Source of the DNA: Streptomyces sp. R33
GTDB lineage: Bacteria; Actinomycetota; Actinomycetes; Streptomycetales; Streptomycetaceae
Assembly (NCBI RefSeq): GCF_041200175.1
Contig: NZ_CP165727.1
Location: 558,001 to 622,000 of the forward strand
Reading direction: 5' to 3'
DNA length: 64,000 bases
Each line of letters opens with the position of its first letter. Position 1 is the first letter of the stretch. This document shows, one piece after another, positions 1-8,817 of the stretch. The notes beneath the pieces were generated by a model. It made no database searches. It saw only the letters and a list, made by a program, of their open reading frames with translations, and was not told where the DNA came from. Both the position numbers and the translations under genes were made by a program.

Positions 1-235
1 GGCCCAGCCCCCGGAGGCCCCCGACCCGCGTGTACTGCTGCTCCTCACCGAGGCGTACCGACATGGCAAGGCCATCGGCGGTTGGAACGGCGCGGAGCGA
101 CTCCTCGAAACCGCCGGCATCACAGCAGCCGAACCCGGCATCGCCGTCGCCGACACCGCAACCGGGGTCCTGACAGCACTCACGACGGCGCTGGGCGAGC
201 ACCGGGCCTGGGACCGGTTCCCCGCAGCTCTCTGA
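1..235 (+). CDS. katE: Catalase HPII-type, C-terminal end (partial)
   Basis: The frame is open from the first bases of the window to TGA at 233-235, giving about 77 residues. It matches the end of large-subunit (clade 2) catalases, whose C-terminal DJ-1/PfpI-like domain ends with an 'EAYRHGKAIG' stretch, a 'GI.VAD' stretch and a final 'AL.EHRAWDR.P'. E. coli HPII ends in the same way (EAYKHLKAI ... AAHRVWSR.P). The haem-binding catalase core lies outside the window, so activity cannot be judged. Large catalases remove hydrogen peroxide in stationary or sporulating cells, which fits the other stress-type genes downstream. The family call rests on this tail only. Confidence 0.8.
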   Translation, partial: AQPPEAPDPRVLLLLTEAYRHGKAIGGWNGAERLLETAGITAAEPGIAVADTATGVLTALTTALGEHRAWDRFPAAL

Positions 236-290
236 CCTGCGCCGAATCCGGTCCGCTGGGAGGCTGCCGTCACCGCCGCGGCGCGGACAG

Positions 291-329
291 GTGGCCCATC
301 GACAGGCTGTCGGAGCGCACCTCGCAACA
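291..329 (+). pseudogene. Remnant of a DUF2231 gene C-terminus
   Basis: The 39 bases here match the last codons of the intact DUF2231 gene at 8818-9399: 32 of 39 positions agree, and the encoded VAHRQAVGAHLAT aligns with VAYRQAVGAHPAT. Just upstream, in another frame, 'SGPLGG' echoes the 'SGALGG' that precedes this stretch in the intact gene, with about 26 extra bases between. No stop follows at the expected place. This looks like a decayed paralogue tail directly behind the catalase gene. It is too short to be certain. Confidence 0.5.
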
Positions 330-353
330 GGAGCGCCCCGGCTGACCTTCGTT

Positions 354-797
354 TCAGGAGGCGGGCGGCTTCGCGGTGTGGTCCGGATGGTGGTGGGTGC
401 GACGGATCGTTTTGAGGCGGGCCTCCAGGAGGTGCTCGCGCCCGCCGGCCAGCTCTTCGACGATGGCGCGTTCGATCGCGGCGAAGGGCTGGTGGTAGGT
501 GGAGTTGTAGGCCTCGATGATCTGGAACGTCCAATGATCCGGGATGACGTTGCGGCCCACGAGCTCGCGCTCGACCCGGGCGGCCTGCTCCTCGTGGCCC
601 GCCTCGCGCAGGAGCCGGACGGCGTCGCCGAGCTCGAAGTCCGCGGTCCCGGTCAGCTGGTGGAATCCGTAGAGGTGACCGCGGGCCCGCTCCGTCGTCT
701 CCAGCGCCTTCGAGAGCGCGCCCAGGGCACGCAGTGTCTTCTCGTCGACGCCGTCGGGCACCTGGTGCTCCGGGTCCATCTCGCGATTGCTGTCCAT
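354..797 (-). CDS. Conserved hypothetical protein, 147 aa, acidic-helical
   Basis: The start is the ATG at 795-797, preceded by a purine-rich GAAGAAGGG site; an upstream extension of the same frame has no good start. The protein begins MDSNREMDPEHQ, is mostly helical and charged, and has no signal peptide or membrane segment. A segment 'ALETTERARGHLYGFHQLTG' followed by 'LREAGHEEQAARVERELVGRNVIPDHW' suggests a ferritin-like or helical-bundle fold, but I do not recognise a named family. It lies convergent to the catalase tail, among stress genes. Function unknown. Confidence 0.7.
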   Translation of the reverse strand: MDSNREMDPEHQVPDGVDEKTLRALGALSKALETTERARGHLYGFHQLTGTADFELGDAVRLLREAGHEEQAARVERELVGRNVIPDHWTFQIIEAYNSTYHQPFAAIERAIVEELAGGREHLLEARLKTIRRTHHHPDHTAKPPAS

Positions 798-991
798 GGT
801 GCCCTTCTTCCCGAAAGGCGCTTCGCCGAGCGATCGGTTGAGCCGTGCGGAGCAAGGACGGCGGCTGCTGCGCCCCATACGGCAATCGGCCCACCACGGG
901 GGCGGCCGCCTGGCGGGCCGCCGCCATTGGGATGGTCTCCATCCGGCAGCGCGGCCCTGCCGCTCCGCTCGTGACCGGATGCCCGAAGGCG

Positions 992-1216
992 TCAGATGCC
1001 GCTGGTCCACACCTCGGGGCCGCCTCCCTCCCACCGGATCGGCCCGTCCTCGGACAGGTCCACGTCCTCCAGGCCGACCCGGCGCAGGAACTCCGAGACG
1101 TCTGCGGGCGTGAAGGCCCGGCCGAGGTCCGCGTCCACGCCGAGCGCGTGCACGGTGACCTTGCGCCCGCCTTGCGGCGACACGGGGTGGACAACGATCT
1201 CCGTCTGGTCCGTCAT
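992..1216 (-). CDS. Small hypothetical protein, 74 aa
   Basis: The frame starts with ATG at 1214-1216 and stops at 992-994. It encodes a soluble, acidic protein (MTDQTEIVVHPVSPQGG...) with a short beta-rich N-terminus and a helix 'PADVSEFLRRVGLEDVDL', ending in tryptophan-containing loops. There is no signal peptide, membrane helix or Cys motif. Codon use fits the neighbours (strong third-position G/C). No family is recognised and no operon partner is evident: the nearest gene on this strand ends 195 bases downstream, in the 354-797 region. Confidence 0.55.
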   Translation of the reverse strand: MTDQTEIVVHPVSPQGGRKVTVHALGVDADLGRAFTPADVSEFLRRVGLEDVDLSEDGPIRWEGGGPEVWTSGI

Positions 1217-1392
1217 ACGACCAGAATGCGGCGGGCCGGCCCGTACGGCCTCCGGGGTTCACCCCTGCCTGCCGAACACCGATGCTGTGGCTCCGTACGC
1301 GCGTCTCGAGAGTTCCGCAGCTCGTGACGTCTCCTCAGAAAGCCTGCCGGCAGAGCGTTTGGGGGAAGGCAGCCGGGATACACGCGTGGATG

Positions 1393-1427
1393 CCGGAAGG
1401 TGCCACCTGCGGGTGGGGACCTTCCGG
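1393..1427. other. Intergenic hairpin in a 630-base gene-poor stretch
   Basis: A 9-bp perfect stem (CCGGAAGGT / ACCTTCCGG) is capped by a second 5-bp stem (CCACC / GGTGG) with a 4-base loop. It is the clearest structure between the 74-aa gene and the flavin monooxygenase (1217-1849). It sits about 420 bases past the end of the monooxygenase gene, so it is not an obvious terminator of either neighbour. I see no convincing gene in the rest of the stretch: open frames there are side effects of very high GC. Confidence 0.4.
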
Positions 1428-1849
1428 AGCGGGCCTCAGCCGCACGGCGACCCTCCCCGGCGTCAGCGGCCGGCCCGCCCGCACGACGGGCTGCCGCCCG
1501 GATCCGTACGGAACCCGGACGCCCCGGGTACCCGGTCCTCTCCCCGGCCGGGAACCCGGGCCCCTCCGGCCAACCCCCGACGACGGCGCTCATACCGCCG
1601 CCCCCGGGCAACGGACCCCCGCGGCAGCAGCCCGGCGCACTGCACAGCATGCGCTCCGGCATGGGGATCGGCTGCCGCGCGGGCGCCCGGCACCACCGCG
1701 GCCGCCGCGCCGGTTACTGGGCGACGCCGCCAGGCCTCGCCTCATCTGCCGCGGCCGTCCCGGCCATGCCCGGCCTGCGGACGGCCCTCATTCGGCCGGC
1801 GGGGCGGTGGCGTCGGCCCGTGCGTCCCGCACTGGCGCCCTGGCCCGTA

Positions 1850-3388
1850 CTACGGCCTGCCCAACGGAGCCGCCGGCAGGCCGTCCTGCGCGGCGCGCGG
1901 TGCCGGCAGCACCCCCGGCAGCGTCCAGGTGTAGACGTCCGGGGAGAAGGCGTGCAGACGCTTGACGAGTCTGGCGGTCGACCAGGGCCAGCAGAAGGTG
2001 TTGACACCCGGGAGGCCGAAGTAGTACCCGGATCCGTTCGCGGGGCTGTAGACGGTGGTGCGCAGTGCCTCGTGCAGGGCCTGCTGATGGGATTCCTCAG
2101 CTTCGGGAAGGACGTCGAGCGCGGCGTACCCGTTGGTGCGCAAGTGGGTGAGGGCAGTCGCGACGTAGCGGAGCTGGGCTTCGAGGACGGTGGGTACTGC
2201 GGTGGTGCCGGTGAGCAGGTTCGGGCCGACGAGGAGGAAGAGGTTGGGGTAGCCGCTGACGCTGGTGCCCAGATAGGCGCGGCGGTCGTCGGCCCACGTC
2301 CGGGCGAGCGTGGTGCCGCCGATGCCGTACAGCCTGCTGGCCAGGGGGACCTCGCCCACGTGGTAGCCGGTGGCCAGAACGATGACGTCGGCGCGGGTAC
2401 GGGTGCCGTCGGCGCCGATGACGTGGGAGCCCACCACGGCAGCTGCCCTGGTGGGATGGAGCCGGACGTTGGGCCTGACGAGGGCGGGATAGTAGGCGTC
2501 GGACGTGATCAGGCGGCGGGCCCCGAGTCGGTAGTCGGGGGTGAGTGCCCGGCGCAGGGCACGGTCCGGTACGGAAGTGCGCAGATGGAAGCGGGCCACG
2601 GCTTCCAGGGGCCGCAGCAGGCGGGGGTGGCGCAGGGGGAGGCCGACGGCTTCCTGAGTCCAGTGGTGCAGGCCACGCAGTGCGCGGCGGGCTGTCGGGT
2701 GGAGTCCGAGGAAACGGTGCAGGCGGGCGGGGAGCGGGTAGTCGGGTTTCGGGAGCACCCAGTGGGGAGTGCTCTGGAAGACGTCGACGTGCGCGGCCCG
2801 CGGCTGGATCTCGGGCAGGAACTGCACGGCGGACGCTCCGGTGCCCACCACCGCGATGCGGCGACCGGTGAGGTCGGCGTCGTGGTTCCAGCGGGCGGAA
2901 TGGAAGGCCGGGCCGGGGAAGGTGTCGAGGCCGGGGATGTCGGGATGGCGGGGCCGGTGCCATGGGCCGGTGGCGACGATGACAGCGCGGGCCGTGTAGG
3001 CGCCCTCCGTGGTCTCCAGGTTCCAGCGGCTGGCCTCCGGCTGCCAGCGCGCGTCCACCACCTCCGCGCCGTAACGGATCGCCTCGTCCACCCGGTGGGT
3101 TGACGCGGTGGTCCGGAGGTAGTCGAGGATTTCGGACCGGCCGGCAAAGCACCGGCTCCAGGGGTGGGGGGCGAAGGAGTACTCGTACAGCATCGCGGGC
3201 ACGTCGCACCCGCATCCGGGGTAGGTGTTGTCGCGCCAGGTCCCGCCGAGACGGTCGGACTTCTCCAGCACCACGACGTCGTCGATCCCGGCCCGGCGCA
3301 GTGCGATCACGGCGGCCACACCCGAGAGGCCGGCCCCGATGACGACCACCTCCGCCTGGCGGCGGCCGCCGGAACTTTCACTGGTCAC
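1850..3388 (-). CDS. Flavin-containing monooxygenase, Baeyer-Villiger type
   Basis: A 512-aa protein starting at GTG 3386-3388 behind a strong GGGAGGGAG site; a TTG 36 bases upstream is less likely. An N-terminal FAD dinucleotide fold shows GAGLSG at residues 18-23. The Baeyer-Villiger fingerprint FxGxxxHxxxW is complete (Phe157, His163, Trp167), and a second NADPH-binding VGTGASA follows near 181-187. Family members use NADPH and O2 to insert oxygen into ketones (lactone or ester formation) or oxidise heteroatoms, in the cytoplasm. Length fits class I BVMOs, which are about 490-550 aa. It stands alone, so the substrate cannot be inferred. Confidence is high for the class. Confidence 0.9.
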   Translation of the reverse strand: MTSESSGGRRQAEVVVIGAGLSGVAAVIALRRAGIDDVVVLEKSDRLGGTWRDNTYPGCGCDVPAMLYEYSFAPHPWSRCFAGRSEILDYLRTTASTHRVDEAIRYGAEVVDARWQPEASRWNLETTEGAYTARAVIVATGPWHRPRHPDIPGLDTFPGPAFHSARWNHDADLTGRRIAVVGTGASAVQFLPEIQPRAAHVDVFQSTPHWVLPKPDYPLPARLHRFLGLHPTARRALRGLHHWTQEAVGLPLRHPRLLRPLEAVARFHLRTSVPDRALRRALTPDYRLGARRLITSDAYYPALVRPNVRLHPTRAAAVVGSHVIGADGTRTRADVIVLATGYHVGEVPLASRLYGIGGTTLARTWADDRRAYLGTSVSGYPNLFLLVGPNLLTGTTAVPTVLEAQLRYVATALTHLRTNGYAALDVLPEAEESHQQALHEALRTTVYSPANGSGYYFGLPGVNTFCWPWSTARLVKRLHAFSPDVYTWTLPGVLPAPRAAQDGLPAAPLGRP

Positions 3389-3847
3389 GCTTGCTCCCTC
3401 CCTGCATCGGGAGCGTCCCGGCAAGTGCCGGGCCGTTCTCGACAGTCACCCAGAGCGACCGATGCTAGGTGTCTGCGTCATCGCGCGGGGGTGTGCGGCG
3501 TGCGCATGGCTCATATGAGTGATCTTGCCGACCGAGGTCTGCGCCCCGGTGTTCGAGCTCGCCGAAGCCTGACCGCAGTCGCCAGCAGTGCCTGCCGCCC
3601 GTGCAGCTGCGTGCACCTGCGTGCCGCCCACCTGGGCGGCAGTCGGCGGATCCTGGCCCTGCAACGCCGGACCGCACGGCTTGTGCTCGTCCTCTTCGAG
3701 CTGCTGCCGCGTCCGCGGTCCCGGTAGTAGCGCACACGCACGTGGGGGGTACGACTCGACGTCCGGCCGTCCGGCTTGTTTGGCAGCCGGAATCGCGGTC
3801 AGAAGCAAGGCGTACGGTTTGCCCCCATCCTTCAGGAGTGATCAGCT
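3389..3847. other. 459-base intergenic region, no gene seen
   Basis: This stretch separates the divergent monooxygenase and CsbD genes and must carry both promoters. Short frames exist on both strands but lack ribosome sites and recognisable protein sequence. A GGGGGGTAC motif at 3744-3752 resembles a stress-sigma -10 element, yet no matching -35 lies at the usual distance, so I do not call a promoter. Confidence 0.4.
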
Positions 3848-4021
3848 GTGTCGAAGAACCAGAAGAGCCGGGCCAAGGCCGAGCAGGCCAAGGGCAAGCT
3901 CAAGGAGACGGCCGGCCGTGCCGTGGGCAACGAAAGCCTGACCGCTGAAGGGCGCGCCGAGAAGGCCAAGGGCGATGCTCGCCAGGCCAAGGAGAAGATG
4001 AAGGACATTTTCAAGGGCTGA
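3848..4021 (+). CDS. CsbD family general stress protein, 57 aa
   Basis: GTG start at 3848 behind AGGAG at 3832-3836, stop TGA 4019-4021. The short, highly charged protein carries the CsbD pattern: an 'AKAEQAKGKLKETAGRAVGN' helix, 'LTAEGRAEKAKGDARQ' and a Lys-rich end 'KEKMKDIFKG'. CsbD proteins are small hydrophilic helical proteins induced by general stress regulons in Bacillus and actinobacteria; the biochemical role is unknown. Its length is typical. It stands alone, 234 bases before the YbdK-type ligase on the same strand, among other stress-type genes. Confidence 0.9.
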   Translation: MSKNQKSRAKAEQAKGKLKETAGRAVGNESLTAEGRAEKAKGDARQAKEKMKDIFKG

Positions 4022-4255
4022 CCCGCCAACGGTGTCGCCGTGGTCCCGGACCCACGCGCGCGGGGCCGCGGCGCACGGCGCACGAACGACGGCCCGTTCG
4101 CCACTGCACGCCTTCGGCACGTGAGGAAGCAGGCACCCAGTCCCAGGGCCTCGCCGGGGAGGCCACCCCGGTCGGGCCCCACGTGTTCCGCACCACCTGC
4201 GTGGCGTCGTGGGCAGGCGCGGGGACACCTGAACGTGGGAACGACGGGCGGCGGT

Positions 4256-5380
4256 ATGCGAAGCGTGGGTGTGGAAGAAGAGCTGTTGCTGGTGGACGCC
4301 CGCAGTGGTGAGCCCCTGGCCGTGTCCGGTGCCGTACTGGCGGCCGCGGACCGGTCAGTCGGGCAGCAACCACAGGGTGGTGGCGCGCCGGGGCACTCCT
4401 TCGAGAAAGAACTACAGAAGGAGCAGGTGGAGTTCGCAACCAAGCCGGTGACAGAAATGGGTGAACTCCAGGGTGAGATCACCCGCTGCCGCGACGAGGC
4501 CCGCCGGCACGCCGCATCCGCCGGCGCGCTCGTGGCGGCCATGGCCACCTCGCCCCTGCCCGCCCGGCCCTCGTTGAATGCGGGGACACGGTACGAGTGG
4601 CTGGGCCGGCAGCTCGGCCTGACTGCGCAGGAACAGCTGACCTGCGGCTGCCACGTCCACGTATCGGTCGAGTCGGACGAGGAAGGCGTCGCGGTGCTGG
4701 ACAGGATCCGTCCCTGGCTTCCCGTGCTGACCGCGATGAGCGCGAACTCCCCCTTCTGGCAGGGAGAGGACAGCAAGTACGCGAGTTACCGCAGCCGGGT
4801 GTGGAACCGCCTGCCCTCGGCCGGCCCCGTGGACGTCTTCGGGTCCGCCGACCGCTACCACGAGCAGGTCCGCGCCATGCTCGGCACCGGCGTGCTGCAG
4901 GACGAGGGAATGATCTACTTCGATGCCCGGCTGTCGGCCTCCTATCCCACCGTGGAGGTCAGGGTGGCGGACGTATGCCTCGAAGCATCGACACCCGTGC
5001 TCCTCGCCGCCCTGGTGCGCGCCCTCGTAGAGACCGCTGCCCGGGCCTGGCGCGACGGCGAGCCCCCCGCCCGCATCGGCACGAACCTGCTCAGGTTGGC
5101 GGCATGGCGGGCCGGCCGGTCAGGTCTGGACGGACCCCTTCTCCATCCCGAAACCATGAAGGAGACATCGGCGGCGGAAGCCGTGCGGGTCCTGTACGCC
5201 CATGTCCGGGAAGCCCTGCTCGAGCACGGAGACGAAGAACGGGTTCAGGCAGGGATCGCCGGTCTGCTGGAACGGGGCAACGGGGCGCGCATCCAGCGCG
5301 AGCTCTTGCGTACTCAGGGAAGCCTCGCCGCCGTGGTCACCCACTGCGCGCGCATCACGACCGGCGGCTCCCCCACTTGA
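4256..5380 (+). CDS. Carboxylate-amine ligase, YbdK / glutamate-cysteine ligase 2 family
   Basis: The 374-aa frame from ATG 4256 begins MRSVGVEEELLLVD, the hallmark start of the GCS2/YbdK family (usually about 370 aa). Other family features are 'EKELQKEQVEFATKP', 'CGCHVHVSVES' (metal/ATP-site histidines), 'ANSPFWQGEDSKYASYRSRVWNRLP' and 'VEVRVADVCLEA'. The family makes gamma-glutamylcysteine or related gamma-glutamyl amides from ATP and glutamate; many YbdK members have only weak activity. Actinobacteria use mycothiol rather than glutathione, so the physiological product is unclear. An open extension 216 bases upstream lacks a better start. The 3' end overlaps the convergent oxidoreductase remnant by 26 bases. 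Confidence 0.88.
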   Translation: MRSVGVEEELLLVDARSGEPLAVSGAVLAAADRSVGQQPQGGGAPGHSFEKELQKEQVEFATKPVTEMGELQGEITRCRDEARRHAASAGALVAAMATSPLPARPSLNAGTRYEWLGRQLGLTAQEQLTCGCHVHVSVESDEEGVAVLDRIRPWLPVLTAMSANSPFWQGEDSKYASYRSRVWNRLPSAGPVDVFGSADRYHEQVRAMLGTGVLQDEGMIYFDARLSASYPTVEVRVADVCLEASTPVLLAALVRALVETAARAWRDGEPPARIGTNLLRLAAWRAGRSGLDGPLLHPETMKETSAAEAVRVLYAHVREALLEHGDEERVQAGIAGLLERGNGARIQRELLRTQGSLAAVVTHCARITTGGSPT

Positions 5381-6397
5381 GCGCGGGCTCGGGAACACCG
5401 GCCGGCGCGGCCGGACGACGCTGCTCTGACGACACCGTGCCGACGGGCGAACGGCTGGGATCCGCCGTGGTCATTTGGCCGAACAGGGCGAACGGTTCGT
5501 CGGGGACCTGTCCCAGGGCGATCTGCGAGGCGAATCGGGTCCACGCCGACGTGTCTGCGAGCACGGCCCGGCGGGCGCGGACGGTGTCACCACCGGCCGT
5601 CTCTATGCCCACCGCCCGGCCGCCCCGTACGACGACGGACGTGACGCGCTCCCCGCAGCGCAGGACGCCCCCGCGACGCGGGAGGCGGCTCACGAGCGCC
5701 GCGGTCAGGGCGCCGGCCCCGCCGACGGGGACGGGGAATCCGTGGCTCTGGCCGAGCATCGACATCAGCCAGCCGAAGGCGCCGCTGCCGACGGCCTCGG
5801 GGGCCAGGTCGGCGTACAGGGCGTTGCCGGCCAGCAGGAGCCGTCCCCCCTCCCCCGCGAACTCCTCCTCGCCCAAGCGGCGCACCGGCAGGGCCAGGTT
5901 CCGTGCCAGCCGCAGTCCGCCGGCGGCCCGGAGCTTGGCCGCCAGGCGCAGCCCGGAGCGGACCGGGGGAAGGGGGTGAACAGGGCCCGGACCATGTCCG
6001 GACCGACGCGGCTCCATACGCCGTACACGTTGCGCCAGGCACCGCCGTCGGCCGCCCCGAACGCCTCCAGTCCGTCCGCGGTCGCCTCCACCCGGCGCTC
6101 CAGTACGGCGCACCTGCCGTCCTTCAGCGGGTGGGCCAGCACGGACGGGGCGTGACTCCAGCGCAGGCCCTCGGCGGCGAGGTCGAGGCGGGCGAGGACC
6201 GGGGAGGCGGCGGCCAGGGGGTAGAAGGCGCTGAAGAAGTCCGAGACGTGGTCGGGATGGACGCCGCGGTCGCTGCGGACTGCGCCTCCGGGCTCCGTCT
6301 GCGCCTCCAGGACTTCCACGCTCCATCCGGCGTCCGCCAACAGGTTCGCGGCCACCAGCCCGTTGGGACCGGCGCCGATCACCACTGCGTCAGGCAA
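5355..6397 (-). pseudogene. Broken CrtI-like FAD oxidoreductase (frameshift plus deletion)
   Basis: The frame starts at TTG 6395-6397 with MPDAVVIGAGPNGLVAANLL, the FAD-binding start of phytoene-desaturase-like oxidoreductases (about 480-530 aa). It reads to 'ALFTPFP' and then the homology continues one frame over ('VRSGLRLAAKLR...') across a G-run at 5965-5969, as if one C of the coding strand were lost. After 'RAVLADTSA' the middle of the protein is missing and it resumes at 'RFASQIALGQVPDEPFALFGQMTTADPSRSP', then ends early without the family's C-terminal FAD domain. The homopolymer shift could be a sequencing error; the deletion and truncation could not. Nonfunctional as read. Confidence 0.8.
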
Positions 6398-6406
6398 GGC
6401 TGGCCC

Positions 6407-6430
6407 CTGCGCCTGCGCCTGCGCCTGCGC
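6407..6430. repeat. Hexanucleotide tandem repeat (CTGCGC)x4
   Basis: Four exact copies of CTGCGC stand immediately upstream of the start of the broken CrtI-like oxidoreductase, replacing a normal ribosome site. Slippage here could have altered expression, but nothing in the sequence proves it. Confidence 0.75.
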
Positions 6431-6829
6431 GATCCTGTTCCACGATCCTGGCCAGGCGGGCCAGCATGCCCCGGTGGCGGAGTTGGAGCAGCGCTTCCGT
6501 CCCGGGGTTGTGGAGGGTTCCGCCCAGCCCCCCTCAACCGCCGGAGTTCGGGCACACCGATGCGTACCCGACGCCCGAACGGGTCCGCGAGCACACGGCC
6601 TCCCTGCGTGCGGGACGCCTTCCGTAGGGGCTGCCCTGCCGATCGACCGGCGGGCGGTTTCGGCGGCCCACCCCCACCGTCAACCGGTCACCGTCCCGAG
6701 GCGGAGCTGCCTGCACGAAATCGATGCCGCGGACCGGGGCGGCCCCCAAGGGAGGCAGATGACCGGCGGTACCATGCCCCTGTCCTACGATTCCGTTGAG
6801 GGCTTCGGGACGGTGGGACCGGAGGGCAG
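6431..6829. other. 399-base intergenic region, no gene seen
   Basis: This lies between the broken oxidoreductase and the SpoIIE-type phosphatase and should contain the promoter of the latter. A TACGAT hexamer at 6787-6792, 38 bases before the phosphatase start, is a possible -10, but no convincing -35 accompanies it. Open frames in the stretch do not resemble proteins. Confidence 0.35.
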
Positions 6830-8686
6830 ATGCCGAAGCAGGACCGGGTGCCCGGAGCGGACCCGGGCAGTGCACAGTGGCGGGCTTTGAGGCTGGCCGG
6901 TCTCTCAGCAGCTGCGGATGCCGGGATGGATCGGTTCGCCCGGCTGGTTTCACGGCTGCTCCGCGTGCCGGTCGCATTCGTTTCCCTGGTCGAGGAGGAC
7001 CGGCAGATCCTGCCCGGACTGATCGGTCTGCCGGAGCCCTGGGCGGAGAGCCGCACGCTGCCGCCGTCGCCTTCGTTCTGCCGCCACGTGATGGCCTCCG
7101 GGCAGCCACTGGCCGTGCCCGACACCCGCGCCGACGACCGGTTCCGTACCACCCCGGCCATCGCGGAGCTCGGGCTCATCGCATGTGCGGGAATGCCGCT
7201 GACCGATGCCGACGGGCTCGTCCTGGGCTGCCTGTGCGCCATCGCCCACGAGCCCCGTGACTGGGGTGACGGCGAGCTGTCCGACCTGGAGGATCTGGCC
7301 GCGGCCTGCTCCGCCGAGCTGCGCCTGCGCATCCTGTCCGCGCACGGCAGGTCCGCACAGAAAGTTCTGGAGACCGCAAGGGCCGCCGCCGAGCGCGCCC
7401 GGAGCGACGCGCAGCGCCTGGAGCAGGAGGCCCAGGCCGGACTGGACCATGCCGAGCTGCTGCTGAGGGTGTCGGAGGAGCTGGCCCGGACTTCGGGGCT
7501 GGAGGACGTCCGACGACGGCTGCGGGACCTGTTCGTCGGCGCAGGGAAGCCCTCGTACGTCGGTCTGCTCGTCGCCGACGAAGACGCACTCCACCGGGTT
7601 CCCGACCCGGACGTCGTGCACTCGGTGGAACGCGAGGTCCTCTCCCTGCCGATGAGCGCGGCGTTTCCGAGCACCCGGGCCATGCGGGAACGGCGGGCGG
7701 TCTTCGTACCCGACCGCGAGGCGCTCGTGGCCGACTACGGCCCCGAGGCGGTCCGCTTCTCCGACCGCATGGGCTTCACCACGGTGCTCTGCCTGCCGCT
7801 CTGGGGCAGCCGCACCCTGCTGGGGGTCCTCGCGATCTGCTGGGCCAAGCAGCACGAGGTGGGCATCACGGAGCGCGCCACGCTCACCGCCGCCTCCGGT
7901 TACATCGCGCAGGCGGTGGAACGGGCCCTGTACCTCGACGAGCGGATTTCCGTCGCCCGCCAGCTCCAGGAGGCGCTGCTCACCGACCTTCCCGTCGCCG
8001 ACGACGTAGAGATCAGCGCCGTGTACCAGCCGTCCGCGGACGGCGACATGATCGGTGGGGACTGGTACGACGCCTATCACCTGCCGCCCGCCTCACCCGG
8101 CGGTGCGCCGGGAGCGCTCATGGTCACGGTGGGCGACATCACCGGCCACGACATGCAGGCCGCAGCCGTGATGGGCCAGATCCGCAGCATGCTGCGGCAG
8201 GCCACCCTCGACCACCCCCCGTACAGCCCCGCCACTGCTCTGACCGCCCTCGATGCAGCGTGCTCGGTCCTGCCCATCGACGCCGGCGGCACACTGGTCC
8301 ACGCGCGCCTCGAACTCGCCGGCGCCGGCGCCGGATGGACGCTGACCTGGTCCAACGCCGGCCACCCGCCGCCACTGCTCCGTACTCCCGACGGCCGCGT
8401 GACCGCCCTGGTGGAGCACGACGTCCTCCTCCACCCCGCCCTCGGGCCGTTCCACCGCACCGAGCACCGGCGCAACCTACCCGCGGGCTCCACGCTGTTG
8501 CTCTACACCGACGGGCTCATCGAACGCCGCGGCGACGACATCGACGCCTCCATCGCACACCTCGTCGCCCTGTTCACCCGCCACGGTGACAGTCCGCCGG
8601 CCGAACTCCTCCGCCTGATCAGCAGCCGGCCGACGGACCCGGGTCCTGGAGACGACGTGGTCGTGCTGGCACTACGCGTTCCGTAA
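6830..8686 (+). CDS. GAF-GAF-PP2C (SpoIIE-type) phosphatase, 618 aa
   Basis: Starts at ATG 6830 behind GGAGGGCAG. Residues about 30-170 form a GAF domain ('VPVAFVSLVEEDRQ', 'SFCRHVM', 'ADDRFRTTPAI'). A Glu/Arg/Ala-rich coiled-coil linker spans about 175-215, a second GAF-like domain about 220-370, and a PP2C/SpoIIE phosphatase about 385-615 with metal-site motifs 'GGDWYDAY', 'VGDITGHDMQAA', 'LYTDGLIER' and 'GDDVVVLAL'. Such proteins dephosphorylate anti-sigma-factor antagonists and so control alternative sigma factors in response to a ligand or redox cue sensed by the GAF domains. No anti-sigma or STAS partner gene lies next to it. It is soluble, with no membrane segment. Confidence 0.92.
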   Translation: MPKQDRVPGADPGSAQWRALRLAGLSAAADAGMDRFARLVSRLLRVPVAFVSLVEEDRQILPGLIGLPEPWAESRTLPPSPSFCRHVMASGQPLAVPDTRADDRFRTTPAIAELGLIACAGMPLTDADGLVLGCLCAIAHEPRDWGDGELSDLEDLAAACSAELRLRILSAHGRSAQKVLETARAAAERARSDAQRLEQEAQAGLDHAELLLRVSEELARTSGLEDVRRRLRDLFVGAGKPSYVGLLVADEDALHRVPDPDVVHSVEREVLSLPMSAAFPSTRAMRERRAVFVPDREALVADYGPEAVRFSDRMGFTTVLCLPLWGSRTLLGVLAICWAKQHEVGITERATLTAASGYIAQAVERALYLDERISVARQLQEALLTDLPVADDVEISAVYQPSADGDMIGGDWYDAYHLPPASPGGAPGALMVTVGDITGHDMQAAAVMGQIRSMLRQATLDHPPYSPATALTALDAACSVLPIDAGGTLVHARLELAGAGAGWTLTWSNAGHPPPLLRTPDGRVTALVEHDVLLHPALGPFHRTEHRRNLPAGSTLLLYTDGLIERRGDDIDASIAHLVALFTRHGDSPPAELLRLISSRPTDPGPGDDVVVLALRVP

Positions 8687-8784
8687 CGGCGCAACCAGTG
8701 TGACCTTCTCCGACGCGTCCACGCACACAACCGCGACTCCCCCGTTGGCAGGCAGGCCGTTCGGGTGCAGTCGAGGCCGTGCCG

Positions 8785-8808
8785 GGATGGCGGCCGAATG
8801 CCGGGTAG
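8785..8808 (+). promoter_or_regulatory. Possible stress-sigma (SigB-like) promoter
   Basis: GGAT, 14 bases, then GGGTAG fits the GNNT-N14-16-GGGTA pattern described for Streptomyces SigB-type promoters. The -10 lies 9 bases before the DUF2231 start codon, so the message would be leaderless or nearly so. The pattern is short and could occur by chance in this GC-rich DNA. Confidence 0.35.
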
Positions 8809-8817
8809 GCGTCATGT

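Noticed and set aside
1400..3103. Long plus-strand open frame opposite the flavin monooxygenase
   Set aside because: It is antisense to a gene with clear motifs and is open only because of GC-biased third positions; no ribosome site or protein-like sequence.
3744..3752. SigB-type promoter before csbD
   Set aside because: GGGTAC is present but no GNNT at 14-16 bases upstream.
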